Positions 1 through 8,707 of a stretch of DNA of 64,000 bases are shown one piece after another; the first letter of the stretch is position 1, and every line of letters begins with the position of its first letter. The notes below the pieces were generated by a model that worked only from the letters and a program-made list of their open reading frames with translations, made no database searches and was not told where the DNA came from. Source of the DNA: Silvanigrella paludirubra. Lineage in GTDB: Bacteria > Bdellovibrionota_B > Oligoflexia > Silvanigrellales > Silvanigrellaceae. The translations under genes were made by a program, and so were the position numbers. The stretch lies in NCBI RefSeq assembly GCF_009208775.1, contig NZ_WFLM01000002.1, forward strand, positions 124,001 through 188,000, read 5' to 3'.

Positions 1-8
1 AAACAACT

Positions 9-452
9 ATGAAAATATTATCAAAAATAGTAAAACTAGCAATTTTTTTTAATTTAACAACTTCATCTTTATTTGCATTTTCAAATGAAAAATCAGATAC
101 AAATGAAAGCACCATAAAAAATGGTGCTGTTATGGTTAATTTTGTTGCAGGAACCGCTTTTATGGCAAGTGTTTGTACAGATTTAGGTTGTTCTTCTTTT
201 AAATTTGTAGGCCAATCTGTAAAAGTACCATTATCTGAAGGACAAGAAGTATGCGTAAGTATCTATGTATTACCTGGAGTAAGCACTGATATTTATTTTA
301 AAAAATTAAATAATAAAAATGATACTATCAATTTTTGGGGAATGACTGCCGCTGAGCATTTTAACTACACAGAAAATGTTGAGTTTAAATTAAGAGAAGC
401 AAATCATGGATTTGCAAATCCTTATTGCCGTCATTTAAATTATAAAAAATAA
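9..452 (+). CDS. small secreted protein, unknown function
   Basis: I do not recognise this 147-residue protein. The first 24 or so residues form a classical signal peptide (two lysines, a hydrophobic stretch rich in I/L/F, then an S-F-A-F-S cleavage region), so it is probably exported. The mature part has a short beta-rich stretch with four cysteines near positions 56, 61, 82 and 140, the first two in a V-C-T-D-L-G-C arrangement, suggesting disulfides in the periplasm or outside the cell. The ATG lies 9 bases from the window edge, so the ribosome binding site cannot be judged. No operon partner is visible downstream, where a decayed gene on the other strand follows. Confidence 0.6.
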   Translation: MKILSKIVKLAIFFNLTTSSLFAFSNEKSDTNESTIKNGAVMVNFVAGTAFMASVCTDLGCSSFKFVGQSVKVPLSEGQEVCVSIYVLPGVSTDIYFKKLNNKNDTINFWGMTAAEHFNYTENVEFKLREANHGFANPYCRHLNYKK

Positions 453-462
453 AGATTTAATA

Positions 463-734
463 TTATAAGTTAAAAATTTTAGATAATCTCTTGATACCTT
501 CTTTAACTTTATTTTTCATTGCAGTAGTAGCAAAATATATTCTTAAAGAAGACTTCTCTTTTGTATTATGAATCCATAAATACATTCTATCTTCTAGTTT
601 GTTCCATTCAAAATCTTTTGGTAAATATTTTAATTAATTTTTTCCTTGTTTTACTATTTCAATATTTTTTTATCACGATCAAAAGGTATTTTAACCGATT
701 TTAAAATATTCTTATTCATATCAACAATATCCAT
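463..734 (-). pseudogene. decayed remnant of a PLP aminotransferase-like gene
   Basis: Reading the minus strand gives a short ORF beginning MDIVDMNKNILKSV that stops after 26 codons. Continuing in the next frame gives P-K-D-F-E-W-N-K-L-E-D-R-M-Y-L-W-I, then S-S-L-R-I-Y-F-A-T-T and V-K-E-G-I-K-R-L-S-K-I-F. These resemble C-terminal blocks of fold-type I aminotransferases (W-x-K-P-E-G-G-M-F-L-W and R-I-S-F-A-T with E-G-I-x-R-L) joined by a deletion. There is a frame change at the A7 run (665-671 on the plus strand) and an in-frame TAA a few codons later. Even if the A-run is a base-call error, the stop and the missing middle make this a relic. The family assignment is from motif resemblance only. 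Confidence 0.5.
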
Positions 735-812
735 TAATAAATTATAATTATTAATTAATAATAATATTTTAACTAAAAGTAAAGTTTATTAATAAATAAT
801 TATAATTTATTA
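735..812. repeat. 18-bp perfect inverted repeat, 42-nt spacer
   Basis: The arms at 735-752 (TAATAAATTATAATTATT) and 795-812 are exact reverse complements. They sit between the decayed aminotransferase relic and the subtilase gene in very AT-rich DNA. The arms could be a large operator or hairpin in the subtilase leader, or a scar of a lost element. AT-richness makes chance symmetry easier, but 18 perfect pairs is long. Confidence 0.55.
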
Positions 813-905
813 TTGTTATTAATTTACAAATAAAAATTAATTATATAATTGAAAATAGAACTCGAAATTTTTTTAGAGTTTTATACAAATTTTGAAAGGT
901 TTAAT

Positions 906-3032
906 ATGTTTATAAAAAATAGGCCGATAAATAAAATTATTATTATATTATCTATGATTTCAAATCAAGCATTTAGTTATTTTGATTATAAACCTGATTA
1001 TTTTAAATATATAAATTTTCCTGAATTATTTCATGTGAAAAATGAAAATATTATAGTAACTGTTATCGATTCAGAAATTGCAAATATAGAAGAACTTAAT
1101 CTCATAGGTAAAGAATACTATATTTCCTCAAATTATAAAAAATCAAAAGAAAAGGATGATGCATTTAATTTACATGGTACTGCTATGGCATCGATCATTG
1201 GATCAAAACAATTTAGAGGAAGAGAAGAAGCTTATGTTGGCATATTTCCAAGCGTTAAAATAATCAACCGAATAGCTATGCCTAATTCAGGATATCCCTT
1301 ATCTATTTTAGAGGCTGCAAGTGATGCTATTTTTTCAGAAAATGAATTTATTATAAATATTTCAGGAGCTGATATTGGAACTAAAAATGCGAATGATTGG
1401 AATGATCTCTTAAATAAAACAGGAGATAAAAATAAAGTTTTAATTATTGCATCTGTTGGAAATGACCAAAGAGATATCAGAACAACACAACCTGATAATC
1501 AATATTGGCCTGCTGCATACAATCCAAAAAATAAAAAATATAAATTAAATGATCCTGTAATTCGAGTGGCCGCAATTTCTTTTGAAAAAAATTTACCAGA
1601 ACTTTTTATTACTCATAGAGGAACAGGATCTCGTTATGGAAAAGGACGAGTAGATATTGGAGCCCCAGGTTTTAATATTCCTTTTTTAACAGAAGATCAT
1701 CAAGTAAAAATTGCAAATGGAACATCTGAATCCGCAGCAATTGTTTCTGGTGTTGTCGCTATAATGAAAAGCTGTATGCCCGATGCAAATGCCAGTTTTA
1801 TTAAAAGTATATTACTTGAAACAGCAGATAGTTATGAACATTTAAAAGAATATATTACAGATGGAAAAATTTTAAATGCAGGAAAAGCAATTGAAACAGT
1901 TTGTAAAAATGAGAAAGAAATAATTCATGCAAATATAAATAATGATAACCAATTTAAAAGCAAAATTATTTTTAAACATGATTTAAATAAAAATGAATAC
2001 TTTGAAAGTCCTGTTACATGGAAGATAAAAATATCGAATAATTCTTATAATAACTTCTTTTTAACTGATTTAGATGGTCTTAATCATTATCAACCTAAAT
2101 TTGAAGTTTCCGCAAAAGATGATAATATTGAATACTATTTATCTGAAAGTGGACAAATAATAACAAAATCAGGAAATAGAGATTCAATGCCACTTTGTTT
2201 AACAGCTTCAAATTTAAATGAATCTTCTTGGCAACATGTTGGCTTTTTACCTTGTAGTAAGTCCTATGAAAATTATCAAAAATGGGATCTCAATTTTATA
2301 TCTGAAAAAACTAATACAGCTGATAATTTTCGTATGGAAAATTTAAAATTAAAAGACAAAGATATTTGTTTAAGAATGAAAAATAGGCATATTCATTGGG
2401 GTGAATTATTTTTATCACATTGCAATGAATATGATGAAAATAGTTATCTTCTTAAGCTAAGTTTTATTCCAAATAATAGAGGTATATCAAAAGTTCCTGA
2501 TTTAAATTATAACTATTTTTACTTAAAATCTGGCAATAAATATGTTGCCCCAAATCATAAAAATTTTGCAGCTTTATATTCAGAAACAAATTTTAAATTT
2601 AGATATGATCCTACTTCAATGAGAATAATAGGTTTTGATTTAAAATCAAACGAAAGAAATAAACAAAAATGTTTAATTAAAAGCGATGGTATTAGCAAGT
2701 TTCATTCTGGTAATATTGAAGACATATCAAATTATACTTATTTAGAAATTGATGACTGCTCTTCTAAAATATCACCAAATGAACAATTTTTTCTAACATC
2801 AAAAGAGACTTGGAACGGAAAAGAACAATTTGCAATTTATTCAAATTTAGAATCTGAAAATCCAGAAAATTTAGATAAAATTTTTATTAAAAACTTTGAA
2901 AGTGACCTGACAAATCCACAAAAAATGCTTTGTACTGGTGTTCACAATGAATACTTATGGATGGGCCGTTGTGAAAAAGAAGTCATTAAAAATTGGAAAG
3001 AAGAGCATTATTTTTATTTTGACGATAAATAA
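906..3032 (+). CDS. secreted S8 (subtilisin-like) serine protease with lectin-like C-terminal half
   Basis: The start is ATG 906, which has GAAAGG 6 nt upstream and gives a signal peptide ending near A-F-S; an upstream in-frame TTG at 849 lacks both. The 708-residue product carries the S8 triad: Asp55 (V-I-D-S-E), His90 (L-H-G-T-A-M-A-S) and Ser274 (N-G-T-S-E-S-A-A), with the oxyanion Asn186 (S-V-G-N-D). Residues ~1-330 are the peptidase. The remaining ~370 residues contain two stretches with C-L-T-A-S / W-x-H-x-G-x-x-x-C and C-L-x-K-S-D-G patterns, resembling ricin-type beta-trefoil repeats, so the enzyme may bind glycans before cleaving proteins. No obvious I9 propeptide is seen. It stands alone, as expected for an exoenzyme of a predatory or host-associated bacterium (inference). 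Confidence 0.8.
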   Translation: MFIKNRPINKIIIILSMISNQAFSYFDYKPDYFKYINFPELFHVKNENIIVTVIDSEIANIEELNLIGKEYYISSNYKKSKEKDDAFNLHGTAMASIIGSKQFRGREEAYVGIFPSVKIINRIAMPNSGYPLSILEAASDAIFSENEFIINISGADIGTKNANDWNDLLNKTGDKNKVLIIASVGNDQRDIRTTQPDNQYWPAAYNPKNKKYKLNDPVIRVAAISFEKNLPELFITHRGTGSRYGKGRVDIGAPGFNIPFLTEDHQVKIANGTSESAAIVSGVVAIMKSCMPDANASFIKSILLETADSYEHLKEYITDGKILNAGKAIETVCKNEKEIIHANINNDNQFKSKIIFKHDLNKNEYFESPVTWKIKISNNSYNNFFLTDLDGLNHYQPKFEVSAKDDNIEYYLSESGQIITKSGNRDSMPLCLTASNLNESSWQHVGFLPCSKSYENYQKWDLNFISEKTNTADNFRMENLKLKDKDICLRMKNRHIHWGELFLSHCNEYDENSYLLKLSFIPNNRGISKVPDLNYNYFYLKSGNKYVAPNHKNFAALYSETNFKFRYDPTSMRIIGFDLKSNERNKQKCLIKSDGISKFHSGNIEDISNYTYLEIDDCSSKISPNEQFFLTSKETWNGKEQFAIYSNLESENPENLDKIFIKNFESDLTNPQKMLCTGVHNEYLWMGRCEKEVIKNWKEEHYFYFDDK

Positions 3033-3051
3033 ATTTTATTTCCAATTTTAA

Positions 3052-4413
3052 TTAAGCTAACATTTTTGCAAGAGAACATAACAAATATAAAGAAGCTCTT
3101 GTTTGTTGAATTTCTCTTACATGTCTCTTATTATACTTAATAAAACATAAAAAAACGGCTATAGAATTATCAAAAGATAATTCACTTAATTTCCAAGAAT
3201 AATTTGATATTTTATTTTGAATTTTCTCAATATTTGTAAATTTATCTTTTAAAATGGCAATAGACAAATAAAAACCTTGAAATGATTTTTCATCTTTTAA
3301 AAAAGGATCTATTGGAAATCCATATTCTGCCAAACAAATATCTGTATTCATTTCTTTTAACGTGCTTGCAGAAAGATAAGAAACTAAATCTTCAGGATTT
3401 TCTAATTGATTATGAATTATTTTCTCTGGAATATTTAATAATTTTTTCTTAACATAGTCAGAATTAGCAACTATAGACCCCTTATAAATAGATGGATCAT
3501 GAGTATAAATGCTAAACTCTTTACTAAGATATCCTGCACAAGAAGTTTCGCAAAAAGATAATGATAAACTTTGCTGTTTTAACAAATAAATTAAATAAGA
3601 AGATACTTTTCTTTCATCAGCATATAAAATATGTTCTCCAAAAGCTTTATCTACTTCTTTAGAAAATTCATTTTTTAAATAATTGTCACATTCTTTTTTT
3701 TGAGAGTCTGAATTTGCAAATAAGGTAACAGTATAGGACACATAATAAGCATGAGCTTGGTAAGATACAGAAGCATTTGGATATTTAGCAATTAAATTCT
3801 TTTCTGCAATATTTATTGCATTCTGCATAAAAGATTCACCCATAAAAAATACTTGCCAGCTTAATGAAATAGGAACATGGGATTGATTTTCTAATTTTGG
3901 TAAGACATGTTCTAAAAACATACCTTCCATTTCATATGGCACACCAGGCATACTATAAATAGTTACATTTTTTGAAAACTTTTTACCTGTAACACTAAAT
4001 CCTGCTGCTGTTCCAAGTTTATTAGGTAACAGTTGACAGTCTTTTGGTAAATGAGCTTGTTTTTTATTGCTTTCAGGAATTTGTGTGCGGCCTGCTTTTA
4101 TAAAAAAATCGGCGCATGCATCCCAAGCTACTTGATTAAATTCGGTTGGAATATTAAAGAATTTGGCTACAACATCAGCTGTTAAATCATCTGATGTAGG
4201 ACCAAGCCCTCCAGTCATAAAAATGATATCTGATTTTTCTGCTAAATAATTAAGACAATCTAATAAATCATTTTCATAATCACCACACATCATAGAGGCT
4301 CTAACGGATACTCCAATTTTTCTTAAATGCATTCCAATAAAAGGTCCATTTGTGTCTTTCGTTTTTGCAGATAAAACCTCATTTCCTGTAATAAGTAATC
4401 CTGCTGATAACAT
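3052..4413 (-). CDS. cinA: CinA-family protein (molybdopterin-binding domain plus divergent amidase domain)
   Basis: The first ~170 residues are a clear COG1058/MoCF-type domain: I-T-G-N-E-V-L near the start, F-M-T-G-G-L-G-P-T-S-D-D around residue 66, and an M-P-G-V-P-Y-E-M motif. CinA proteins act on NMN or ADP-ribose in pyridine nucleotide recycling. The C-terminal third should be the PncC-like amidase, whose E-S-C-T-G-G motif is here E-T-S-C-A-G and whose following sequence is poorly conserved, so deamidase activity is doubtful. The ATG has AGGAG 8 nt upstream. It is the last gene of the minus-strand run that begins at cah. Confidence 0.82.
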   Translation of the reverse strand: MLSAGLLITGNEVLSAKTKDTNGPFIGMHLRKIGVSVRASMMCGDYENDLLDCLNYLAEKSDIIFMTGGLGPTSDDLTADVVAKFFNIPTEFNQVAWDACADFFIKAGRTQIPESNKKQAHLPKDCQLLPNKLGTAAGFSVTGKKFSKNVTIYSMPGVPYEMEGMFLEHVLPKLENQSHVPISLSWQVFFMGESFMQNAINIAEKNLIAKYPNASVSYQAHAYYVSYTVTLFANSDSQKKECDNYLKNEFSKEVDKAFGEHILYADERKVSSYLIYLLKQQSLSLSFCETSCAGYLSKEFSIYTHDPSIYKGSIVANSDYVKKKLLNIPEKIIHNQLENPEDLVSYLSASTLKEMNTDICLAEYGFPIDPFLKDEKSFQGFYLSIAILKDKFTNIEKIQNKISNYSWKLSELSFDNSIAVFLCFIKYNKRHVREIQQTRASLYLLCSLAKMLA

Positions 4414-4467
4414 GAGCTCATCTCCTTAACGAAAATATATTAAAAAAAAGTATCAAAATACTTTTTA

Positions 4468-5688
4468 TTATTCAACACATTTCCATATATGATCCGATTC
4501 ATCAAATATCCAAAATGAACCGTTGTTTTGAATTAATTTTTCTCTAAATTTCGATGTAAAAAGTAATTCCATATTTTTTGCACTTTGTTCTACAGAAATT
4601 CTACCATTTGGATTTAATTCTGTTTTAACACTTCCTGGATGTATACTTAGCATCGCAATTTCTTTATTTTCTTCTTTCAATTGAAGTGCTGCTTGTTTTG
4701 CAAATTGTATTACCGATCGTTTAGTTAAACGGTAGGAGGCATTTAAGTAAGAATCTCGAACTACTTGCCCCATTGTACTTGACATAAAAGCAATTGTTCC
4801 ATCCTTATTCATTAACTCCATAAAGATATTATTTGTTTCAATTAATCCAAAAACATTAGTTTCATATACATGTCTTAAATCTGCCATTGTTAAATTTAAA
4901 GCATTTAAATCGTCTGCATTTGGATCGATAGAAGATATTCCAGCATTTTGAATAATTAAATTTAACTTAACACCATTTTTTTGTAATAAATTTTTTAAAT
5001 TTAAAATAGACCCCAATTTTGATACGTCTAAATATAAAGATTCAAAAATATTTTTATTTTCAAATATGACTTTGTTTCGTGAGGTAGGAAGAACAGCAAA
5101 TCCTTTTTCTGCAAAATAATTGACAAGAGCTGCTCCAATCCCTCTTGATGAACCTGTAATTAAAACAATTCCTCTAGGTTGATGAATTGCAATTTCTTGT
5201 AACCATTTTTTTAATTTATTTGAAATGGATTCTTCAGGATCCCAAATAGGTACTTCTCTTTCATTTACAAATAATTTTGGAGTGACATGACATCCCGATT
5301 TTTCAATCATAGCACTTACACCACAATATTTCGTATAACTAAGCTGAACACAGTGAGCAACACGTTCAATATTTAAATTCTCACCTGTTACTTTATATGT
5401 CATAATACATTCTTTAAAAACTTTTGGGTGCGTTTCTGTCTGTGTCGCTTCGCATTCAACAACCAAAGAATGTAAGGGCTGTCTCATTTTATTTAAACTA
5501 CTCACAACATCTACAGAAGTACAAGTTGCCATTCCTTGTAAAACAATTTCTTTAGGATTTGGACCAATTTTTTTTATATCTGGATCATTCTTGACCGCAA
5601 TATCTATATTTGCCCCTTCATCACACTCTGCATAAAATTCCCAATCATGAGGATATGGTCTTGCATACCAGTGGGCTTTAATTTTCAA
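4468..5688 (-). CDS. OsmC-like / short-chain dehydrogenase fusion protein
   Basis: One 406-residue frame joins two unrelated enzymes. Residues ~1-145 are OsmC/Ohr-like, with the two redox cysteines at Cys56 (M-A-T-C-T-S) and Cys122 (K-Y-C-G-V-S), a family that reduces organic hydroperoxides or acts as a general OsmC protein. Residues ~172-406 are a classical SDR: T-G-S-S-R-G-I-G (178-185) for NAD(P), N-A-G (248-250), a serine pair at 303-304, Tyr319-x-x-x-Lys323 and H-P-G-S-V-K-T-E. All SDR catalytic positions are present. The start is TTG, with GGAG 9 nt upstream. It sits between nagA and cinA with 30-54 nt gaps, so probably in the same transcript. Confidence 0.85.
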   Translation of the reverse strand: MKIKAHWYARPYPHDWEFYAECDEGANIDIAVKNDPDIKKIGPNPKEIVLQGMATCTSVDVVSSLNKMRQPLHSLVVECEATQTETHPKVFKECIMTYKVTGENLNIERVAHCVQLSYTKYCGVSAMIEKSGCHVTPKLFVNEREVPIWDPEESISNKLKKWLQEIAIHQPRGIVLITGSSRGIGAALVNYFAEKGFAVLPTSRNKVIFENKNIFESLYLDVSKLGSILNLKNLLQKNGVKLNLIIQNAGISSIDPNADDLNALNLTMADLRHVYETNVFGLIETNNIFMELMNKDGTIAFMSSTMGQVVRDSYLNASYRLTKRSVIQFAKQAALQLKEENKEIAMLSIHPGSVKTELNPNGRISVEQSAKNMELLFTSKFREKLIQNNGSFWIFDESDHIWKCVE

Positions 5689-5718
5689 AACAATTACTCC
5701 TATTTTATATTCATTAAA

Positions 5719-6876
5719 TTAATGAAATGTTTTTAATTGTCCATTTTGAATAATATTTAAAATATTAAAGTTTTGTTTATTTAATATAAGCAAATCAGCA
5801 TCAAAATGAGGGAGCACTCTCCCCTTTTTAAATAAAGATTTTTCATTATCTATACCCAAACATTGCGCTGCATTTGTTGAAGACATTTGAAGAGATTCTT
5901 CTAAAGTTACAAGATTTTTAGATAATAAATTTTTAAATGCATCATATACCGTAATAGCAGAACCTGCTAAAGTTCCAGATTGATCAACATATTTTCCATT
6001 TTTAACAAATATTTTATTTTCATTAATATAAAACGATTCTAATTCAGTTCCCACAGGAGACATGGCATCAGAAACTAATATAAATTTATTTTTAGCTTTT
6101 GTTTTAAAGGCTAACTTAATTGTTTCAAAGGAAACATGATGTCCATCTGCAATAATTCCACACCAAGAATTTTCATGCAATAAAGAAGCACCAACAACAC
6201 CAGGTTCTCTACTACTTAAAGGAGAACAGGCGTTAAATAGATGAGTGACTCCTTTTATTCCCAATTGAAAAGACTCATTCATTTTTTCATAGGTCGCATT
6301 TGTATGACCTGCAAAAACAATTACTTTATTTTCTATCAGTCTTTTAATAAAATTAGCTTCAACCATTTCTGGAGCTAAAGTTACCAGAACAATCCCTTCT
6401 TTTATTTTTATTATATTATCGATATCTGCTTCATTTGGTAAGCGAATAAATTTAGAAGGATGAATTCCTTTTTTTTCCTTGTTTAAAAAAGGACCTTCCA
6501 AATGAATTCCCAAAATCCCGCTCATTTTCTGAGATAATGCTTTATTAATACAAGATATTGCTAATGGAATTTTATTTTTATCATCTGTTATAAAAGTTGG
6601 TAAAAAAGAAGTTGTGCCAAAAGTTAAATGAGCTAATGCCATTTTTTTTAAATGCTCAATTGAAGGATTGTCATTAAAAAATGCACCACCTCCTCCATTT
6701 AATTGTATATCAATAAATCCAGGGCAAACAATATTCTTATTAACATCAATTTCTTGATAATTATTTTTATTTTTTTTTGAAGAGATATCTATAATCTTTC
6801 CATCTTTAATATAAATATTTTTGTTTTTTATAAAAGAATTTCCGTCAAACAAACATGCATTAGTTAAACAAAGCAT
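5719..6876 (-). CDS. nagA: N-acetylglucosamine-6-phosphate deacetylase
   Basis: This enzyme hydrolyses GlcNAc-6-P to glucosamine-6-P and acetate in the cytoplasm. The 385-residue length fits the family. Visible motifs are P-G-F-I-D-I-Q-L-N-G-G-G, H-L-E-G-P-F (metal-binding Glu), A-G-H-T-N-A, T-H-L-F-N-A, D-G-H-H and the catalytic Asp in V-S-D-A-M. AAGAGG precedes the ATG. It lies 25 nt downstream of the sugar kinase gene. The matching deaminase is not here but at 52278, and a candidate permease is at 18490. Confidence 0.93.
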   Translation of the reverse strand: MLCLTNACLFDGNSFIKNKNIYIKDGKIIDISSKKNKNNYQEIDVNKNIVCPGFIDIQLNGGGGAFFNDNPSIEHLKKMALAHLTFGTTSFLPTFITDDKNKIPLAISCINKALSQKMSGILGIHLEGPFLNKEKKGIHPSKFIRLPNEADIDNIIKIKEGIVLVTLAPEMVEANFIKRLIENKVIVFAGHTNATYEKMNESFQLGIKGVTHLFNACSPLSSREPGVVGASLLHENSWCGIIADGHHVSFETIKLAFKTKAKNKFILVSDAMSPVGTELESFYINENKIFVKNGKYVDQSGTLAGSAITVYDAFKNLLSKNLVTLEESLQMSSTNAAQCLGIDNEKSLFKKGRVLPHFDADLLILNKQNFNILNIIQNGQLKTFH

Positions 6877-6901
6877 AATTGGGCCTCTTATGGAATATCA
6901 A

Positions 6902-7801
6902 TCATTTGTTAATGTGATTGATATTTTTTCTTATCATAAGAAGAGCCCCATCGCACGCATCACCTTGGGGGGTGGCGAGTCTTTTTTTAAGTGATGGCTT
7001 TAAAAATTCAAGAATAAAAGGAGCAACACCACCAAATAAAACAATTGGAAGTTTATCTTTATTTTTTTCTTTTTCATCTAAGGCTAAAATAATTTTTTCT
7101 ATATGTTTTGCAGATAATTTTAAGAGTTGAATAGCGAGCTCATCACCTTTATCTGCAAATTTAAAAACATCTCTTGCAATTTCTGCAAATTGACTTGCAT
7201 TAGCATAACAAGCCCATTGTGTAATTTCTTCAACTCTGCCTTTAAATTTTTGTTTTAAATATTTTAAAAGAGGAGAAGCAGCTCCCCTACCATCACAATA
7301 ATACAAAAGAACCCTTATTGCTTCTAAACCTAGCCAAGCAGCTCCTCCCTCATCACCATGAGGGAATCCCCAACCTCCCACTTGTCTTTTTAATTTTCGA
7401 TCTATTTTTAATCCAACAACTCCAGTACCTACAATAACAACAGATCCTGGCTTTCCAGCATGAGCTCCTAAACAAGCAATATAAGCATCGGATTGAACAA
7501 CAAAACTAGCAAAATTAAATTTATTTTTTCTTTCTAAAAATCCATTTCTTGCTGTTGGAACTTCGAAACCGGCTACTCCAATTCCTGCATGAATCCGAAT
7601 ATCATTTTTATGAATTAATTTTGATTTTTCTAATGCTTTATTTAATGCTTCTTGAATAGAATTGTAGGTTGTTTCAATAGAAAGACGAATATTCCCAGGA
7701 CCAGAAAAACTCTCCGCAAGAACTTTTCCATCGGACGTTTCAAGTCGAAGATGGGTTTTACTACCACCGCCGTCAATGCCAACAAAAAAGTCCTTTTCCA
7801 T
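6902..7801 (-). CDS. nagK: N-acetylglucosamine kinase, BadF/BadG-type ATPase family
   Basis: The N-terminus F-V-G-I-D-G-G-G-S-K-T is the phosphate-1 motif of the actin-fold BadF/BadG/BcrA/BcrD family, which includes GlcNAc and glucosamine kinases. V-I-V-G-T-G-V-V-G (phosphate 2) and L-F-G-G-V-A (adenosine motif) follow. At 299 residues it is full length. The start codon lies 2 nt after the carbonic anhydrase stop and nagA follows after 25 nt, so it should phosphorylate imported GlcNAc for NagA. Glucosamine as a substrate cannot be excluded from sequence. Confidence 0.82.
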   Translation of the reverse strand: MEKDFFVGIDGGGSKTHLRLETSDGKVLAESFSGPGNIRLSIETTYNSIQEALNKALEKSKLIHKNDIRIHAGIGVAGFEVPTARNGFLERKNKFNFASFVVQSDAYIACLGAHAGKPGSVVIVGTGVVGLKIDRKLKRQVGGWGFPHGDEGGAAWLGLEAIRVLLYYCDGRGAASPLLKYLKQKFKGRVEEITQWACYANASQFAEIARDVFKFADKGDELAIQLLKLSAKHIEKIILALDEKEKNKDKLPIVLFGGVAPFILEFLKPSLKKRLATPQGDACDGALLMIRKNINHINK

Positions 7802-7803
7802 TT

Positions 7804-8556
7804 CTAATCTTTTTCCTCAACAATTCTTTGAGATAAGCTTTGAAGAGGCCTTGCATTCATAGAAAATATCTTTTTAAAATTTTTAATTTGTTCTTCAGAA
7901 ACTTCGATTTGATCTTTAACTACATACCAAGTGACAATTTCAGAGCATGGAGGAGTTGTTAAAGAACCTGGATAAGTATAATAGTCCTTATCATTAGGAA
8001 TCAATTCTATTGGATTTATAGTTTCTTTATCGACAGTCACTTCACCTTCTTTATTAGGCAAATTATTAAACATACCAGCTAAAGCGGCATTCTTTTTTCC
8101 TTTTTTTAACATAACTCCTACGACGGCAAGACCATCCGCATTTTTATTTACAAAATGGACTTCAAGTTCGGTTCTTTTCCCTTTGACAGCATGCTCACTT
8201 GGCGTATGAAAATGAAATTGTAAAAGTTCATAATTATTTCCACCAATGGCAACTTTACTCCCTTTTGGATAATTCATTTGAATTGTATGGCCATTATTTA
8301 ATATTTTTAAGGGAGCACTTACATAGGAAAACATTAAACTAGGTAAAGATTTATTTTCTTTCGTATTTGATGAATTGATATCAATCGGAGATTGTCTTTT
8401 ACCTACAGAACAAGGCTTATTTGCAGGATCTAAATTACCCCAATCTTTAGGACCATGCTCACCAACATAATTCCAATGCGGGCCTTCAGAATAGGCAAAT
8501 AATGAATAACTCATTAAAGCAATACTTGAGGCAAAATAAAAGACTTTCTTTTTCAT
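7804..8556 (-). CDS. cah: periplasmic alpha-type carbonic anhydrase
   Basis: The 250-residue protein starts with a signal peptide cleaved near A-Y-S-E-G. It has the alpha-carbonic anhydrase core: Q-S-P-I-D-I, the zinc histidines in L-Q-F-H-F-H-T-P-S-E-H and L-E-V-H-F-V, and G-S-L-T-T-P-P-C-S-E with W-Y-V. It interconverts CO2 and bicarbonate in the periplasm. The ATG has AAGGAATGGAG just upstream. It is first in a tightly packed run with nagK (2-nt gap). The functional link to amino sugar use is unclear; it may share only a promoter. Confidence 0.93.
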   Translation of the reverse strand: MKKKVFYFASSIALMSYSLFAYSEGPHWNYVGEHGPKDWGNLDPANKPCSVGKRQSPIDINSSNTKENKSLPSLMFSYVSAPLKILNNGHTIQMNYPKGSKVAIGGNNYELLQFHFHTPSEHAVKGKRTELEVHFVNKNADGLAVVGVMLKKGKKNAALAGMFNNLPNKEGEVTVDKETINPIELIPNDKDYYTYPGSLTTPPCSEIVTWYVVKDQIEVSEEQIKNFKKIFSMNARPLQSLSQRIVEEKD

Positions 8557-8707
8557 TCTCCATTCCTTTCAAAAAGAGGATTGAAAATTTATGCAGACAA
8601 AATATTCAACTTTCCTGTATTTTACTTTTTCTTTAGTTATAGTTTACAAGTGAATTTCTATATGAGCAATCCTTAGATTTTTACTAAAATTTAAGAACGA
8701 GGGACAA

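Noticed and set aside
849-905. TTG start for the subtilase, 19 codons upstream
   Set aside because: No ribosome binding site, and it would bury the signal peptide; ATG 906 has GAAAGG at good spacing.
6918-7130. Plus-strand ORF antisense to the sugar kinase, and similar antisense ORFs elsewhere (e.g. 12718-12918, 18632-18994, 39505-39834)
   Set aside because: They lie inside confidently assigned genes on the other strand, have no family features and no ribosome sites; they are shadows of codon bias.
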